A stretch of 64,000 nucleotides of DNA from assembly GCA_013368795.1 (NCBI GenBank), contig JABFXX010000184.1, positions 1-64,000 of the forward strand, written 5' to 3'. The position numbers and the translations under genes are program-made. The notes under the pieces were generated by a model. It did not search any database, was not told where the DNA came from, and saw only the letters and a program-made list of their open reading frames with translations. The stretch comes from Kofleriaceae bacterium (GTDB taxonomy: Bacteria; Myxococcota_A; Polyangia; Haliangiales; Haliangiaceae). Numbering within the stretch: position 1 is the stretch's first letter; each line of letters begins with the position of its first letter. Below, in pieces: positions 28,292-37,878 of the stretch.

Positions 28292-30127
28292 ATGCGATTC
28301 ATCTCCTTCGCGCTGGTCCTCCTCCTCACCGGCCACGCAGTCGCCGGTGGTCTCAAGCCGGATCCGGGCGTGGACGCGCTATGCGTGTTCGACCATGCGA
28401 GCAAGACGTTCACCGGCGAGATCCTGTCGCTGCCCGCTGGATGCACGGGACAGTGCCTCATCGTCGCGGCCAACATCTGCGGGACCCTGAAGGATCGTCC
28501 CAAGGCCGCGATGGATCCTTCGGCGCAGCGGAGCTCGTCGATCGCCGATACCTCGTGGCAGTCCGCGGTCGTCACGAGCCTCGGCCAGCTCGTCGGTGAT
28601 CGCGCACGGCAAGAAGTGGAGGCGTGGTTCGAAGACGTGGTGCGCAAGCGGCTGTGCGACCTGAAGACCGGCGACCAGCTCTGGTTGCCGGCTACATGCA
28701 AGCTTCTCGGCGACGAGCTCGGGGCCGGCCAGCAGCTGGCGTCGGGAATGGTGATCGAGGCGGTACGCAGCGACCTGCCGTACTTCGTCGGGGGGCTGGT
28801 CGCAACGATCACGACCAAGCTTTCGCCGCAACTTCGCCCCGTGATCGATGCGGTTCCGTTCCTCCTTCGTATCGGCAGCGAGCTCGCGAGCGGCAAGAAC
28901 CCACTCCAGCTTCTGAGCGAAGGTGCCCGCGATCCAGTGGTCCAGAAAGCGTGCCGCAGCCGAGCCAATCCAGACGAGCTCACCGGGCCGTGCTTTCTCG
29001 TGTTCGTCGGCGTGACGATCGACTACTACGGTCCGATCATCGCGAAGGGGACGGCCGGGACGCTCGAGGACCTGCAGCGCCTCGCGGTCAAGCTCTTCGC
29101 GAGTGGCGAGTACCGCAAGGAGATCTGCGTCGCGTTCAATGACGGAGCAGAGTGCCCGGAGGGCGAATGGGGCAAGGTGCCGAGCGCGTTGCATCCGCTG
29201 GTCTCGGCGACGGTCCTGGTGTCGGAGAAGAAGGTACAGCAGCTGTTCGCCGTGATCCGCGACGCGGGCGCCGTCGAGGCATACCTCGCCAGCGTCGCGC
29301 ACGGCTCGAACACGAGCGAGACCGCGACCGAGCAGCTCGCGAAGACGCTCGATCTCCTCGACCCACTGTGGAGCGACTTCGGCAAGCTCGTGTGGGATGA
29401 CAAGGCCCCGCGTGCTTACACGGAATTCCGTCACGCGTTCGCCGCGGGTAGCGCGTTGGCGCGGAAGCAGTATCGTGCGCTCGCTCTTCATCTGGTGAAC
29501 CTCGCGAAGGACTCCGGCGCAAAGCTCCCGGAGTGGGCCACGCGTCTCATGCCTCTCGTCGTCGACATCGTCGAGGCCGAGGACTCGGCCGACGTCGCGG
29601 CGGCATTCAATCGCGCCGCTGCGCCGATCGGTGGCTGGCGTGCGAAGCGGCAGAAACCGATGCTGAGCTTCACAGCGCTCGTCGGCGCGGGCGGCGGGTA
29701 CGAGCTCCCTCTCGATGGGACGATGGACGGGCGCACACTGAAGCCCGGCTGGGCCGGTGGCCTGATCGCTCCGATCGGAATCCACGGATCGCTGGCGGTG
29801 AACACGTGGTCGATCGGCGCGCTCATCTCCCTGCTCGATCTCGGTCAGATCACGTGGTCGCGGATCGGGACGACCGACGCCTCGTCGACCGAGGCCGGCA
29901 CGAAGCCGCTGCCCGACGCCAAGCTGTCTCAGGTGTTCTCGCCCGGCGCGTACGTCGTCGTCGGCATCGGCATGTCGCCGTTCACGTTCGGCTTCGGTGC
30001 GTCGCTGGCGCCCGAGCTGCGCGAGTACACGTTCGATACGAGCGGCTCGATGGTCGATCAGAGCGTGTCCGTGGTGCGAGTCGGTGCGTTCCTCGCCGTC
30101 GACGTCACGCTACTGCCGCTGCTCTGA
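28292..30127 (+). CDS. secreted hypothetical protein (611 aa), putative outer-membrane or periplasmic
   Basis: Signal peptide MRFISFALVLLLTGHAVAG; paired cysteines in the N-terminal half; Gly/aromatic-rich C-terminal third with alternating hydrophobic strands. Starts 13 nt after the upstream gene. Confidence 0.8.
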   Translation: MRFISFALVLLLTGHAVAGGLKPDPGVDALCVFDHASKTFTGEILSLPAGCTGQCLIVAANICGTLKDRPKAAMDPSAQRSSSIADTSWQSAVVTSLGQLVGDRARQEVEAWFEDVVRKRLCDLKTGDQLWLPATCKLLGDELGAGQQLASGMVIEAVRSDLPYFVGGLVATITTKLSPQLRPVIDAVPFLLRIGSELASGKNPLQLLSEGARDPVVQKACRSRANPDELTGPCFLVFVGVTIDYYGPIIAKGTAGTLEDLQRLAVKLFASGEYRKEICVAFNDGAECPEGEWGKVPSALHPLVSATVLVSEKKVQQLFAVIRDAGAVEAYLASVAHGSNTSETATEQLAKTLDLLDPLWSDFGKLVWDDKAPRAYTEFRHAFAAGSALARKQYRALALHLVNLAKDSGAKLPEWATRLMPLVVDIVEAEDSADVAAAFNRAAAPIGGWRAKRQKPMLSFTALVGAGGGYELPLDGTMDGRTLKPGWAGGLIAPIGIHGSLAVNTWSIGALISLLDLGQITWSRIGTTDASSTEAGTKPLPDAKLSQVFSPGAYVVVGIGMSPFTFGFGASLAPELREYTFDTSGSMVDQSVSVVRVGAFLAVDVTLLPLL

Positions 30128-30548
30128 ACAGCCGGTGGTAGTAGCGATACGAGATGGTCAGCAGTCCAAGGAAGATCAGCGGGTCGATGATGTACATCGC
30201 GTAGAGCGGCGGCCTCGCAGCATCACCGACGGAGAAGTGCGCCACGCTCGCCGAGATCAACGTGATGCCGAATCCGACGTATGCGATCTCTCGGATGCGG
30301 TGCGGGACCGCCGGCACGACCAGCGCGATGACGCCGAGGAGCTTGGCGATCGTGAGCTCGACCTTGAAATAGGGCGGCAACCCGAGGTGCGCGAAGGCCG
30401 ATTCGGTGCCATTCGGGAACGGAAAGCGGTCAATGAACGTGAAGCTGATGATGCTGAAGATCATGACCGCGGCGATCAGGCCGGTGCTCGTCCAGTAGAC
30501 GATCAGGTCTTTGCGGAGGGGCCGGATGGGCCGGATGGGAGTGTGCAT
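30105..30548 (-). CDS. DoxX-family membrane protein
   Basis: YFKVELTIAKLLGVIALVVPAVPHRIREIAYVGFGITLISA is DoxX-like. Confidence 0.82.
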   Translation of the reverse strand: MHTPIRPIRPLRKDLIVYWTSTGLIAAVMIFSIISFTFIDRFPFPNGTESAFAHLGLPPYFKVELTIAKLLGVIALVVPAVPHRIREIAYVGFGITLISASVAHFSVGDAARPPLYAMYIIDPLIFLGLLTISYRYYHRLFRAAAVA

Positions 30549-30631
30549 ACACTCCAGGACCAGGCCGCCCGCCCCGACGTGACGTGTCGATTTGTTGTCA
30601 CGCCGGGCCGAGGTATCTGGTCTGTATCTGC

Positions 30632-31513
30632 GTGACAGACCATCGCGACGACCTCGAGCTGTTCGAGCAGCACCGGCCAGCGCTGCGGGCACTGGCGTAT
30701 CGCATGCTCGGCGATACCGCGAGCGCGGACGATATCGTGCAGGAGGCGTGGATCCGCTGGCAGGCGAGGGACGTCGAGGTCGACAACCCTCGTTCGTACC
30801 TGCTGACGATCGCGACGCGGCTGTGCTTGAACCAGCTCTCGTCGGCGCGCTCTCGCCACGAGCAGCTGCGGGCGCGGCTGCCCGAGCCGCTCGAGGCTCA
30901 GAGCGAAGGCGCGCTCGAGATCATCGAGCAGGTATCGATGGCATTCCTCGTCGCGTTGCAGCGCCTATCGCCGGCCGAGCGCGCCGTACTGCTCCTGCAC
31001 GAGGTGTTCGACGTCAGTCACGCGGATATCGGCCGGCTCCTCGACAAGACCGAAGCGGCGAGCCGGCAGTTGCTCAAGCGGGCGCGCGAGGGCGTCGCGG
31101 AGACGCGAGCGGTCGCGCCGGTCTCGCACGACGAGCATCGGCGTCTACTGCGCGCGTTCGCCGACGCAGCACAGGCCGGCGACGTCGACTCGCTCATGAG
31201 AATGCTAGCTGCCGACGCGGTCCTCATCACGGACGGCGGCACGGCCGGCGTGCGATCGGGCAGGGTCCGGACCCTCGTGCGCCCGCTCCTCGGCGCGAAG
31301 AAGATCGCGGCGTTCGTCACGGCGACCGACGGCGCGGAGTGGCGGGACCAGCGCGAGCACGTTCTCAATGGCCAGCCAGCGCTGGTCGCATATCGCGATG
31401 GACGGCCGTACGGCGTGCTGCAGCTCGGGATCGCCGACGGCAGGATCCTCGAGGTCTACATCCAGGCGGATCCGAGCCGCCTCGGCCACGTCGGAATGCC
31501 CACCGGCAGCTAG
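30632..31513 (+). CDS. ECF RNA polymerase sigma factor, ECF41/SigJ-like with C-terminal SnoaL-like extension
   Basis: FEQHRPALRALAYRMLGDTASADDIVQEAWIRW, LSPAERAVLLLHEVFDVSHADIG, C-terminal DVDSLMRMLAADAVLITDGGG-like region; GTG at 30632. Confidence 0.9.
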   Translation: MTDHRDDLELFEQHRPALRALAYRMLGDTASADDIVQEAWIRWQARDVEVDNPRSYLLTIATRLCLNQLSSARSRHEQLRARLPEPLEAQSEGALEIIEQVSMAFLVALQRLSPAERAVLLLHEVFDVSHADIGRLLDKTEAASRQLLKRAREGVAETRAVAPVSHDEHRRLLRAFADAAQAGDVDSLMRMLAADAVLITDGGTAGVRSGRVRTLVRPLLGAKKIAAFVTATDGAEWRDQREHVLNGQPALVAYRDGRPYGVLQLGIADGRILEVYIQADPSRLGHVGMPTGS

Positions 31514-32430
31514 CTCTGCCGGACGTTCAGCACGATCTTCTCGGAGCGGCCGGACTCGTAGAGGTCCTGCGCCTCGCGCGCAGCGACGAGCGGCAGCACG
31601 CGGCCGACGCGAGGCGACTTGACCGTCCCGGCATCGACGAGGCGCGCGAGCTCGCGCAGATCGTTCGCGTTCTTCTGCATCACCATGCGAACGGCCATGA
31701 CCCCGGCGCGCCGCGCCTGATCCTCGGGGACTGCCCCGACGGTCGACACGATGATGCCGCTCCTCTTCACGACCTTGAGCGAGCGCGTCGCGGTGTCACG
31801 ACCGACGGTATCGATCGCGGCATCGACGTCGTGCACGAGCTCGTCGAAGTGCTGCGACCGGTAGTCGATGACCTCTTCGACGCCGAGCTCGTTCAGGTAG
31901 AGCATGTCTTTCGACGATGCCGTCGCGATGACCGTCGCGCCAGTCGCGCGGCACAGCTGGGTCGCGATCGAGCCGACACCGCCCGCGGCGCCGTGGATCA
32001 GGATGCGCTGCCCCTTTCGCACGCCTGCGATGCGCACGCACTGCAGCGCGGTGAGGCCGGGCGTCGGTAGCGACGCCGCCGTCGCATCGTCGATCGTCGC
32101 AGGCTTGTGCGCGAGCATCGACGGTGACACGACGGCGAGCTCGGCATAGGCGCCACTCGCAAAGCCGTAGACGCGATCGCCGACCGCGAACCCGGTGACG
32201 GTGCCACCGACGGCGATCACCTCGCCGGAGAAGTCCTGACCGAGCGTGAACGGAAATGGCCGGGGTGCGACCTGCGCCATGTAGCCCTCGCGAACCTTCC
32301 AGTCGACCGGGTTGATGCCCGCCGCCTTGATCCGCACGAGGACTTCATCGGGCTTGTTGCTCGGGCTCGTGACGTCCTCGACCTCGATCTGATCGGAATG
32401 ACCGTATGCGTGAATCCTGGCCGCCTTCAT
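31510..32430 (-). CDS. NADP-dependent zinc-type alcohol dehydrogenase-like/quinone oxidoreductase
   Basis: IKAAGINPVDWKVREG, LGQDFSGEVIAVG, ILIHGAAGGVGSIATQL motifs. Confidence 0.93.
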   Translation of the reverse strand: MKAARIHAYGHSDQIEVEDVTSPSNKPDEVLVRIKAAGINPVDWKVREGYMAQVAPRPFPFTLGQDFSGEVIAVGGTVTGFAVGDRVYGFASGAYAELAVVSPSMLAHKPATIDDATAASLPTPGLTALQCVRIAGVRKGQRILIHGAAGGVGSIATQLCRATGATVIATASSKDMLYLNELGVEEVIDYRSQHFDELVHDVDAAIDTVGRDTATRSLKVVKRSGIIVSTVGAVPEDQARRAGVMAVRMVMQKNANDLRELARLVDAGTVKSPRVGRVLPLVAAREAQDLYESGRSEKIVLNVRQS

Positions 32431-32539
32431 ACGGGAGAAACGCTGCAACAGCGAGACCACCGTCGTCGGCGATTTCGCGATGGCGTCGAACTCTGTCAGG
32501 CGCTGTAGCAGCGCTTCGATCGCACGCTATGCTTTGACG

Positions 32540-33514
32540 ATGGGCGCGCGCATGCTCGTGCTGCTGGTGGTGTGCTCGGCGACGCTTGCGAGTGCCACGA
32601 CGACGACGCGCCAGGTCACCGTCTGGAAGGCGCAGGCCAAGGCCGACGACGGCAGCTACAAGCCGATCGTCTTCATCGGCGAGACGCCCGACGACCTGTT
32701 ACCGCCGTGCCGCTGTGTCGCCGGCACGTGGAAGATCGCGGCAAAGAATGGCGAGACCGCGACCCACTTCATCGGCACGCTCGACGCGCTTTCGTTCAAC
32801 CATGCGCGCGCCGCGAAGAAGCGCCTGTCGATCAAGATCCGCAAGACACGCGACCTCATGGGCGTCCACCGCGACTATCGGCCCGCGCTGCTCGCGATCG
32901 TCCGCGGCTCCGGCCAGCTCGTCCTGCGCGAGGTCAAAGGCGGCGACTGGGAGGTCGTCGGCTACGCGCCGTCGTCGGTCGGCAAGCTGTTCGCGAACAA
33001 CCCGCGGTGGAAGGCCGATCCCAAGGCGTCACCCAAGCCCGCCGCGGCGACCCCCGTCGTCGATCCGAAGGCCGACGCGGCCGCGCTCGCGAAGCTCATC
33101 AACGACTACCGCGCGACGCTCGAGCTTCCGCGCGTGCCGCTCTCCGTCGCGCTGACAAAGGTCGCACAGGCACACGTCCGGGACCTCGCGCAGAACGCGC
33201 CGGTCAAGGACGGCTGCAACCTCCACAGCTGGTCGGCGAAGGGCGCGTGGTCGGCGTGCTGCTACGACTCGAGCAAGGAGGCCGCGCGCTGCATGTGGGT
33301 CAAGCCGAAGGAGATCGCGGGCTACCGCGGCAACGGCTACGAGATCGCGGCGACCGCGAGCGGCATCACGCCCGAGCAAGCGCTCGAGCTCTGGCAGAAG
33401 AGCCCCAAGCATCACGAGGTGATGATCAACAAGGGCATCTGGACCAAGCCGTGGGCCGCGATGGGCGTCGCCGTCGAGGGCGATTACAGCGTCGCGTGGT
33501 TCGCTGATCGGTAG
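32540..33514 (+). CDS. secreted CAP (SCP/PR-1)-domain protein
   Basis: Signal peptide; LINDYRATLELPRVPLSVALTKVAQAHVRDLA and GNGYEIAA...ALELWQKSPKHHEVM motifs. Confidence 0.88.
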   Translation: MGARMLVLLVVCSATLASATTTTRQVTVWKAQAKADDGSYKPIVFIGETPDDLLPPCRCVAGTWKIAAKNGETATHFIGTLDALSFNHARAAKKRLSIKIRKTRDLMGVHRDYRPALLAIVRGSGQLVLREVKGGDWEVVGYAPSSVGKLFANNPRWKADPKASPKPAAATPVVDPKADAAALAKLINDYRATLELPRVPLSVALTKVAQAHVRDLAQNAPVKDGCNLHSWSAKGAWSACCYDSSKEAARCMWVKPKEIAGYRGNGYEIAATASGITPEQALELWQKSPKHHEVMINKGIWTKPWAAMGVAVEGDYSVAWFADR

Positions 33515-33527
33515 CCGCGCTCGATCC

Positions 33528-34250
33528 TCAGACGAGAACCTCGCGGATGTCGACCTCGTTGTCGCCGAGGATGCCGGCGTACTCGATCGTGAAGCGCTTC
33601 GCGTCGTCGAGCGACGGCACCTCGAGGACCGAGAACCCGGCGACGAGCTCCTTCGACTCGGTGAACGGACCGTCGATCCACGTGCGCTTGCCACCGGTCG
33701 CCTTGTAGCGGACCGCGGTCTTCGTCGGCTTCAGGTTCGTCTCCGACGCGAGCACGCCATCGCGCTTCCACTGATCGAGCAGCGCGCGCACTGCCGGCGG
33801 CTGCGCGGCGCCCGATTCGAATGCGGCATCGCCCTTGGTCAGCAGGAGGAACCGGTGCGGCGCGTTCGCGGGACGCGCCTTGCCGGTCAGATCCCAGCCC
33901 TCGACGACGGGACCGATCTCGATCTCGCGCCGGCCGGCCGCCTCGCCGAGCTGCGTCGCGTACTCGATCGCCTCGTCGAAGCCGGTCGTCGTGATCAGCG
34001 CGAGGCTCGCGGTTAGCTCGTTGCCGCCCGCGTACGGGCCGCGCTGCACGCTCGGCTTGCCGCCGGGGAACGTCACGCGCGCCCGCTTCGCGCTGGGATG
34101 CAGCCCGGCGCCGTCCTTGAAAATGCCTTCTTTGATCGACCGGCCGATCAGCTGGCCCATGTCCTGGACGATGGTGGGCGAGGGCGGCTCGCCGGCCTCC
34201 ATCTTCGCGTCGACCTTGTGCATGATCATGTAACGCATGTTCGTCGTCAT
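33528..34250 (-). CDS. YCII-related protein (two repeats)
   Basis: VTFPGGKPSVQRGPYAGGNELTASLALITTTGFDEAIEYA and GGKRTWIDGPFTESKELVAGFSVLEVPSLDDAKRF are duplicated YCII-type motifs. Confidence 0.88.
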   Translation of the reverse strand: MTTNMRYMIMHKVDAKMEAGEPPSPTIVQDMGQLIGRSIKEGIFKDGAGLHPSAKRARVTFPGGKPSVQRGPYAGGNELTASLALITTTGFDEAIEYATQLGEAAGRREIEIGPVVEGWDLTGKARPANAPHRFLLLTKGDAAFESGAAQPPAVRALLDQWKRDGVLASETNLKPTKTAVRYKATGGKRTWIDGPFTESKELVAGFSVLEVPSLDDAKRFTIEYAGILGDNEVDIREVLV

Positions 34251-34292
34251 GCTCTCACGACGAACGACCACCGGTCAGATCGACACTCCGAT

Positions 34293-35582
34293 TTACGGAA
34301 CGATCGCGCGCACTTGATCGCCGAGCGACGTCGACCGGAACTCGGCCAGCTCGTGGACGCGGACCGGGTCCTTCCGAACCTCGTCGAAGCTGGTGATGGT
34401 CTGGCCGTCGATGAGCATGAGGGCCAGGACGCTCGCGGGTGCCGCCGGGAGCAGCGACGCGGGGACCTCCGGAAAGCGCACGACATTCTGCGGCCGTGCC
34501 GCGATCAGCCAGCGACCCGCATTCGCGAGCACGATATCGGCCGCTGGCACCGAGCCCGGGACGGTCCACGTGATGGTCGGGCGCGGCAGCGGTGCGGTGA
34601 GCTGTGCGGAGAGCATCGGCATGAAATCGGTCCCGACCGTCAGGTCGAGCGAGGTCGGCGTCGCCTGGTCGCGGGCGATGGCGAGCATCGCGCGCGGGCT
34701 GGCGTTGGTGCCGACGGCCACCGTCACGTGATTTCTCCACGTCGGCGGCAAGTCACGCGGCGGGATCGTCGCCGGATCCGTCGCCCCGGATGTGCTCGAG
34801 AGATGGGTGACGGACTGGAATCCACTCGCCGCACCGGGGCTGAACCCGGCGTACTTCAGGTCGAAGCCGGCCGCGCCACGGAGCGTGATCGTCGGTCGCG
34901 CAGGTGTCATCCACGGTCCGACCGTCAGCGTCGTCGTACCGGTTGTCGCGATCGGCGTCACCGCCGAGACCGCGATCTGCGGCGAGTCAGTCGCCTCCGT
35001 GATGACGTAGGCCGCGATGCTCGTCGATGTCGGCGGGCACTCGAGCGCGCGCGTGTACGCACCGGCAGGTGCTGATTCGCCGAGGCCGCCGCCGCCGTGC
35101 TCGCACTGGAGGAAGACCTCGTACGATCCGGCCGTCGGCACCGTCGGAATGGTCAGCGCGACTTGCACGGTCTGCGGACTCAGGTCGTCGCGCACGGGCG
35201 ATGGGAACGCGAGCTCGTCGCCGGGCTGCACCTCCGTCCACGTGAAGAGGCCGCGACCTTGACGGTTCGTATCCTCGACCATCGTGACCATGCCACCGGG
35301 CGGCACGTCGATCATCATGCGCTCGCCGGAGTCGCCGCGGCCGGTCACCGTCGAGCACATCGCGCCCGACGAGTCGTGCGAGACGACCGCGAGTCCGGTG
35401 ATCCGGAGCTCTTGATCGGGAGGGATCACCGGACCGCGCACGGTGACAGCGCCGGCACCCGCGCACCCCGAAGCATCCGCTGGAACATCAACCGGAGCGT
35501 CCGCACCGCCCGACGCATCCGGTTTCGGCGACGACGACGACGACCCGCACGCGATCAACAACACGCACATCCATTCCTTCAC
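34293..35582 (-). CDS. secreted hypothetical lipoprotein
   Basis: Lipobox-type N-terminus MKEWMCVLLIACGSSSSSPKPDASGGADAP. Confidence 0.78.
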   Translation of the reverse strand: MKEWMCVLLIACGSSSSSPKPDASGGADAPVDVPADASGCAGAGAVTVRGPVIPPDQELRITGLAVVSHDSSGAMCSTVTGRGDSGERMMIDVPPGGMVTMVEDTNRQGRGLFTWTEVQPGDELAFPSPVRDDLSPQTVQVALTIPTVPTAGSYEVFLQCEHGGGGLGESAPAGAYTRALECPPTSTSIAAYVITEATDSPQIAVSAVTPIATTGTTTLTVGPWMTPARPTITLRGAAGFDLKYAGFSPGAASGFQSVTHLSSTSGATDPATIPPRDLPPTWRNHVTVAVGTNASPRAMLAIARDQATPTSLDLTVGTDFMPMLSAQLTAPLPRPTITWTVPGSVPAADIVLANAGRWLIAARPQNVVRFPEVPASLLPAAPASVLALMLIDGQTITSFDEVRKDPVRVHELAEFRSTSLGDQVRAIVP

Positions 35583-35661
35583 GCGCGTCAGTATAGGCGC
35601 CGCGATCTACGCGCGAACCTGACGAACATGGCAATGGCGGGTAGTCGCGCAGTGTCGTCGA

Positions 35662-36519
35662 TCACAGCGCAGACGGCTGCTGCACGATCGCGGGCGTCTC
35701 TCCGAGTGCCTCCATGCACGGGCCGAGCTCGGCATTCGCCTCGCGCGCTCTCTCTCGCAACATGGCCGCCGTGCCGCTGCCGAACCAGTCGAGCTCGTCG
35801 CACAGCGGATCGAGCAGCGACGGTTGCGCGACGACGATCGCGCACGCGAACGTGGCGGTCGCGAGCAGGGCGCCGATGATTCGCGCGAACGTGCGCCCTG
35901 GATGCGACGGATAGACGGGCAAGCGCCGCGACGTGCTCGCCGACGCGAACGATCCGGGCGATGTCGCGTCGGGAGACCACCGCGATGGCATCAGCCCCGG
36001 CGCCGCTGCAAACGAAGGCGGCGCCGGCCGAATCGATGGCGGCGCCGGCACCGAAGCCTGCGCCTGTTTCACAGGCACCGCTGGTGGCGCGGCGCGCGGA
36101 GGCAAGCTCGGCGGCGCTGGCGCGCGCGGAGGCAGTCCCGGAAGCGGAGGCGGCGAGGCTCGTCTGGGTGCCACCGGTCGCGCCGGTTCGAACGAGGTCT
36201 CGGCGGTGCGCGACAGCGCGCTCGGCAGCGACGGTGGTGACGGCGGCTTGGCGACGGCCGCGACCGCGTTTGCGGGTCGCGCAGGAATCGTCGCTTCTTC
36301 GGTGTCGAACGTCCCCGGCTTTGCGCCGGCGCGCGGGTTCGCTGTCGCCATCGCGATCGGCGGCGTGAGCGCGCGAATGATGCGCTTCAGCGGCGGCGTA
36401 TCTGCCGGCATCGGCAGCTGTGGTGGTCGTAATGCGGAAAACACGATCATCACGATGAACAGGACCCCGGCGGCTGCAGCACAACCACCGAGGATGTAGA
36501 GCGTGATGACGGGGGCCAT
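35662..36519 (-). CDS. proline-rich membrane protein, hypothetical
   Basis: N-terminal TM ITLYILGGCAAAAGVLFIVMIVFSAL, long Pro/Ala-rich linker, second TM IIGALLATATFACAIVVAQ. Confidence 0.6.
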   Translation of the reverse strand: MAPVITLYILGGCAAAAGVLFIVMIVFSALRPPQLPMPADTPPLKRIIRALTPPIAMATANPRAGAKPGTFDTEEATIPARPANAVAAVAKPPSPPSLPSALSRTAETSFEPARPVAPRRASPPPLPGLPPRAPAPPSLPPRAAPPAVPVKQAQASVPAPPSIRPAPPSFAAAPGLMPSRWSPDATSPGSFASASTSRRLPVYPSHPGRTFARIIGALLATATFACAIVVAQPSLLDPLCDELDWFGSGTAAMLRERAREANAELGPCMEALGETPAIVQQPSAL

Positions 36520-36759
36520 GGTCGACGGGTCCAACGCGCACCGGCTGGTGCAAGTTGGTCGCCACGACGAGACGCATCACGGCGCGACGAGACGCCAACG
36601 ATCTGCGCACTCTTCGGCCAGGTGCTCCGCGCTCCCACTGGGGATGAACGCATCTCGCGCGCGTGTTCCACCCCCGCTCGTCGAAGAAGGACGCTCGTTG
36701 CCCGCGACGGCGGCTGTTCGAGATGCGGCGTCGCTTACGAAGCGATCACGCCGCGTCGA

Positions 36760-37593
36760 TCACTTCGAGTTCGGCGCCGAGCACGACATCGCCTTGCAGC
36801 GCGTCGTGATGTTCGTGCGGTACGCGAAGTTCGCGCTCATGAGCCGCATCATCGCCGTGTTGCACTCGGTCTCCGCCGACATGCGCGCGGCCGCTTCCGT
36901 CGAACCAAAGCCGAGCATCATCGTGCTCTGCGGATAGCAGGTGTAGCCCTGCGTCTCGCACTTCTGCCACCAGCCCGTCGCGTTGCAGACCCACTGCGTT
37001 CGCTTCGCGGGAATGTTCGAGCTGTCGGTCGACTTCGAGCTGTCGGTCGACTTCGAGCTGTCGGCTGGCTTCGAGCTGTCGGTCGACTTCGAGCTGTCGG
37101 CTGGCTTCGTGCTGCTGGTCGATTTCGACGGCTGTGGCGTGGACGCCTGCTTCTGCTCGGGCTGCGGCGCTGGATCTTGCGAGAGCTGTGCGAGGCGCTC
37201 GCAGCTCGCCTGCGCGAGATCGGCGAGCATCGCGGGGCCGTTCTGCTGCTGCTCGAGGTTCGATGCGCGGCACTGCTGCATGCAGTCGGAGCTCGGACCC
37301 AGATCGCAACGGACGACGTTGCTGCAGAACGCTTCGCACGGCGATGCCGCCGGCGGCTGGTTCTGCGCGTAGCCGTTCTGGTTCGGGTACGTGCCCTGGT
37401 TCGCGTACGTGCCCTGGTTCGGGTACGTGCCCTGGTTCGGCGCATTCGGATCGGCCGCCGGTTGACCGCCAGCCTGTTGCTGCGGACGCGGGTAGTAGCC
37501 GGTGGGCTGTTGCTGCGTGGACGTCGCCGAGCCGGCGGCCGCCACGACAGCGCCTCCGACGATCAGGACGCGTAGGAACGATGAGAGCTGCAT
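36760..37593 (-). CDS. secreted hypothetical protein with two low-complexity tandem-repeat tracts and a Cys-rich C-terminus
   Basis: Signal peptide MQLSSFLRVLIVGGAVVAAAGS; repeats (P/A)NQGTY and SSK(S/P)(T/A)D; SPCEAFCSNVVRCDLGPSSDCMQQC. Confidence 0.78.
   Translation of the reverse strand: MQLSSFLRVLIVGGAVVAAAGSATSTQQQPTGYYPRPQQQAGGQPAADPNAPNQGTYPNQGTYANQGTYPNQNGYAQNQPPAASPCEAFCSNVVRCDLGPSSDCMQQCRASNLEQQQNGPAMLADLAQASCERLAQLSQDPAPQPEQKQASTPQPSKSTSSTKPADSSKSTDSSKPADSSKSTDSSKSTDSSNIPAKRTQWVCNATGWWQKCETQGYTCYPQSTMMLGFGSTEAAARMSAETECNTAMMRLMSANFAYRTNITTRCKAMSCSAPNSK
37016..37123. repeat. 18-bp tandem repeat, six units (ttcgagctgtcggtcgac and variants)
   Basis: Read directly: units at 37016, 37034, 37052, 37070, 37088, 37106 (last unit diverged). 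Confidence 0.92.
37379..37440. repeat. 18-bp tandem repeat, about 3.4 units (tggttcgggtacgtgccc)
   Basis: Read directly: units at 37379, 37397, 37415, partial at 37433. Confidence 0.88.
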
Positions 37594-37878
37594 TTTCGAG
37601 CCGGCCACTGTACTCAGCGGCGATCCAGCGTGAAGACGCGAGCACCAAAAACGGCGGCCGTCGTGAGCGCCGTCACCGAACGCGGTTCGCGGCATCACCG
37701 CGACTAACTTTCGCGGCCTCACAGGTCGCGAGGTTTGGCGTTTACGGAGAACAACGCCCCGTCATGGTGACAGCTCGGCGCACTGAATCGGTGCGTGCGC
37801 GAACTGTGCAAGGCGCGATTTCTCGACGAGGAACCACTGCACGACCTGCGTGGCACGCGGCGTGATTAGTGCGACGCC

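Noticed and set aside
37016-37440. Short regularly spaced repeats resembling a CRISPR-like array
   Set aside because: Units are 18 bp, directly contiguous without spacers and in-frame within a CDS; coding tandem repeats, not CRISPR.
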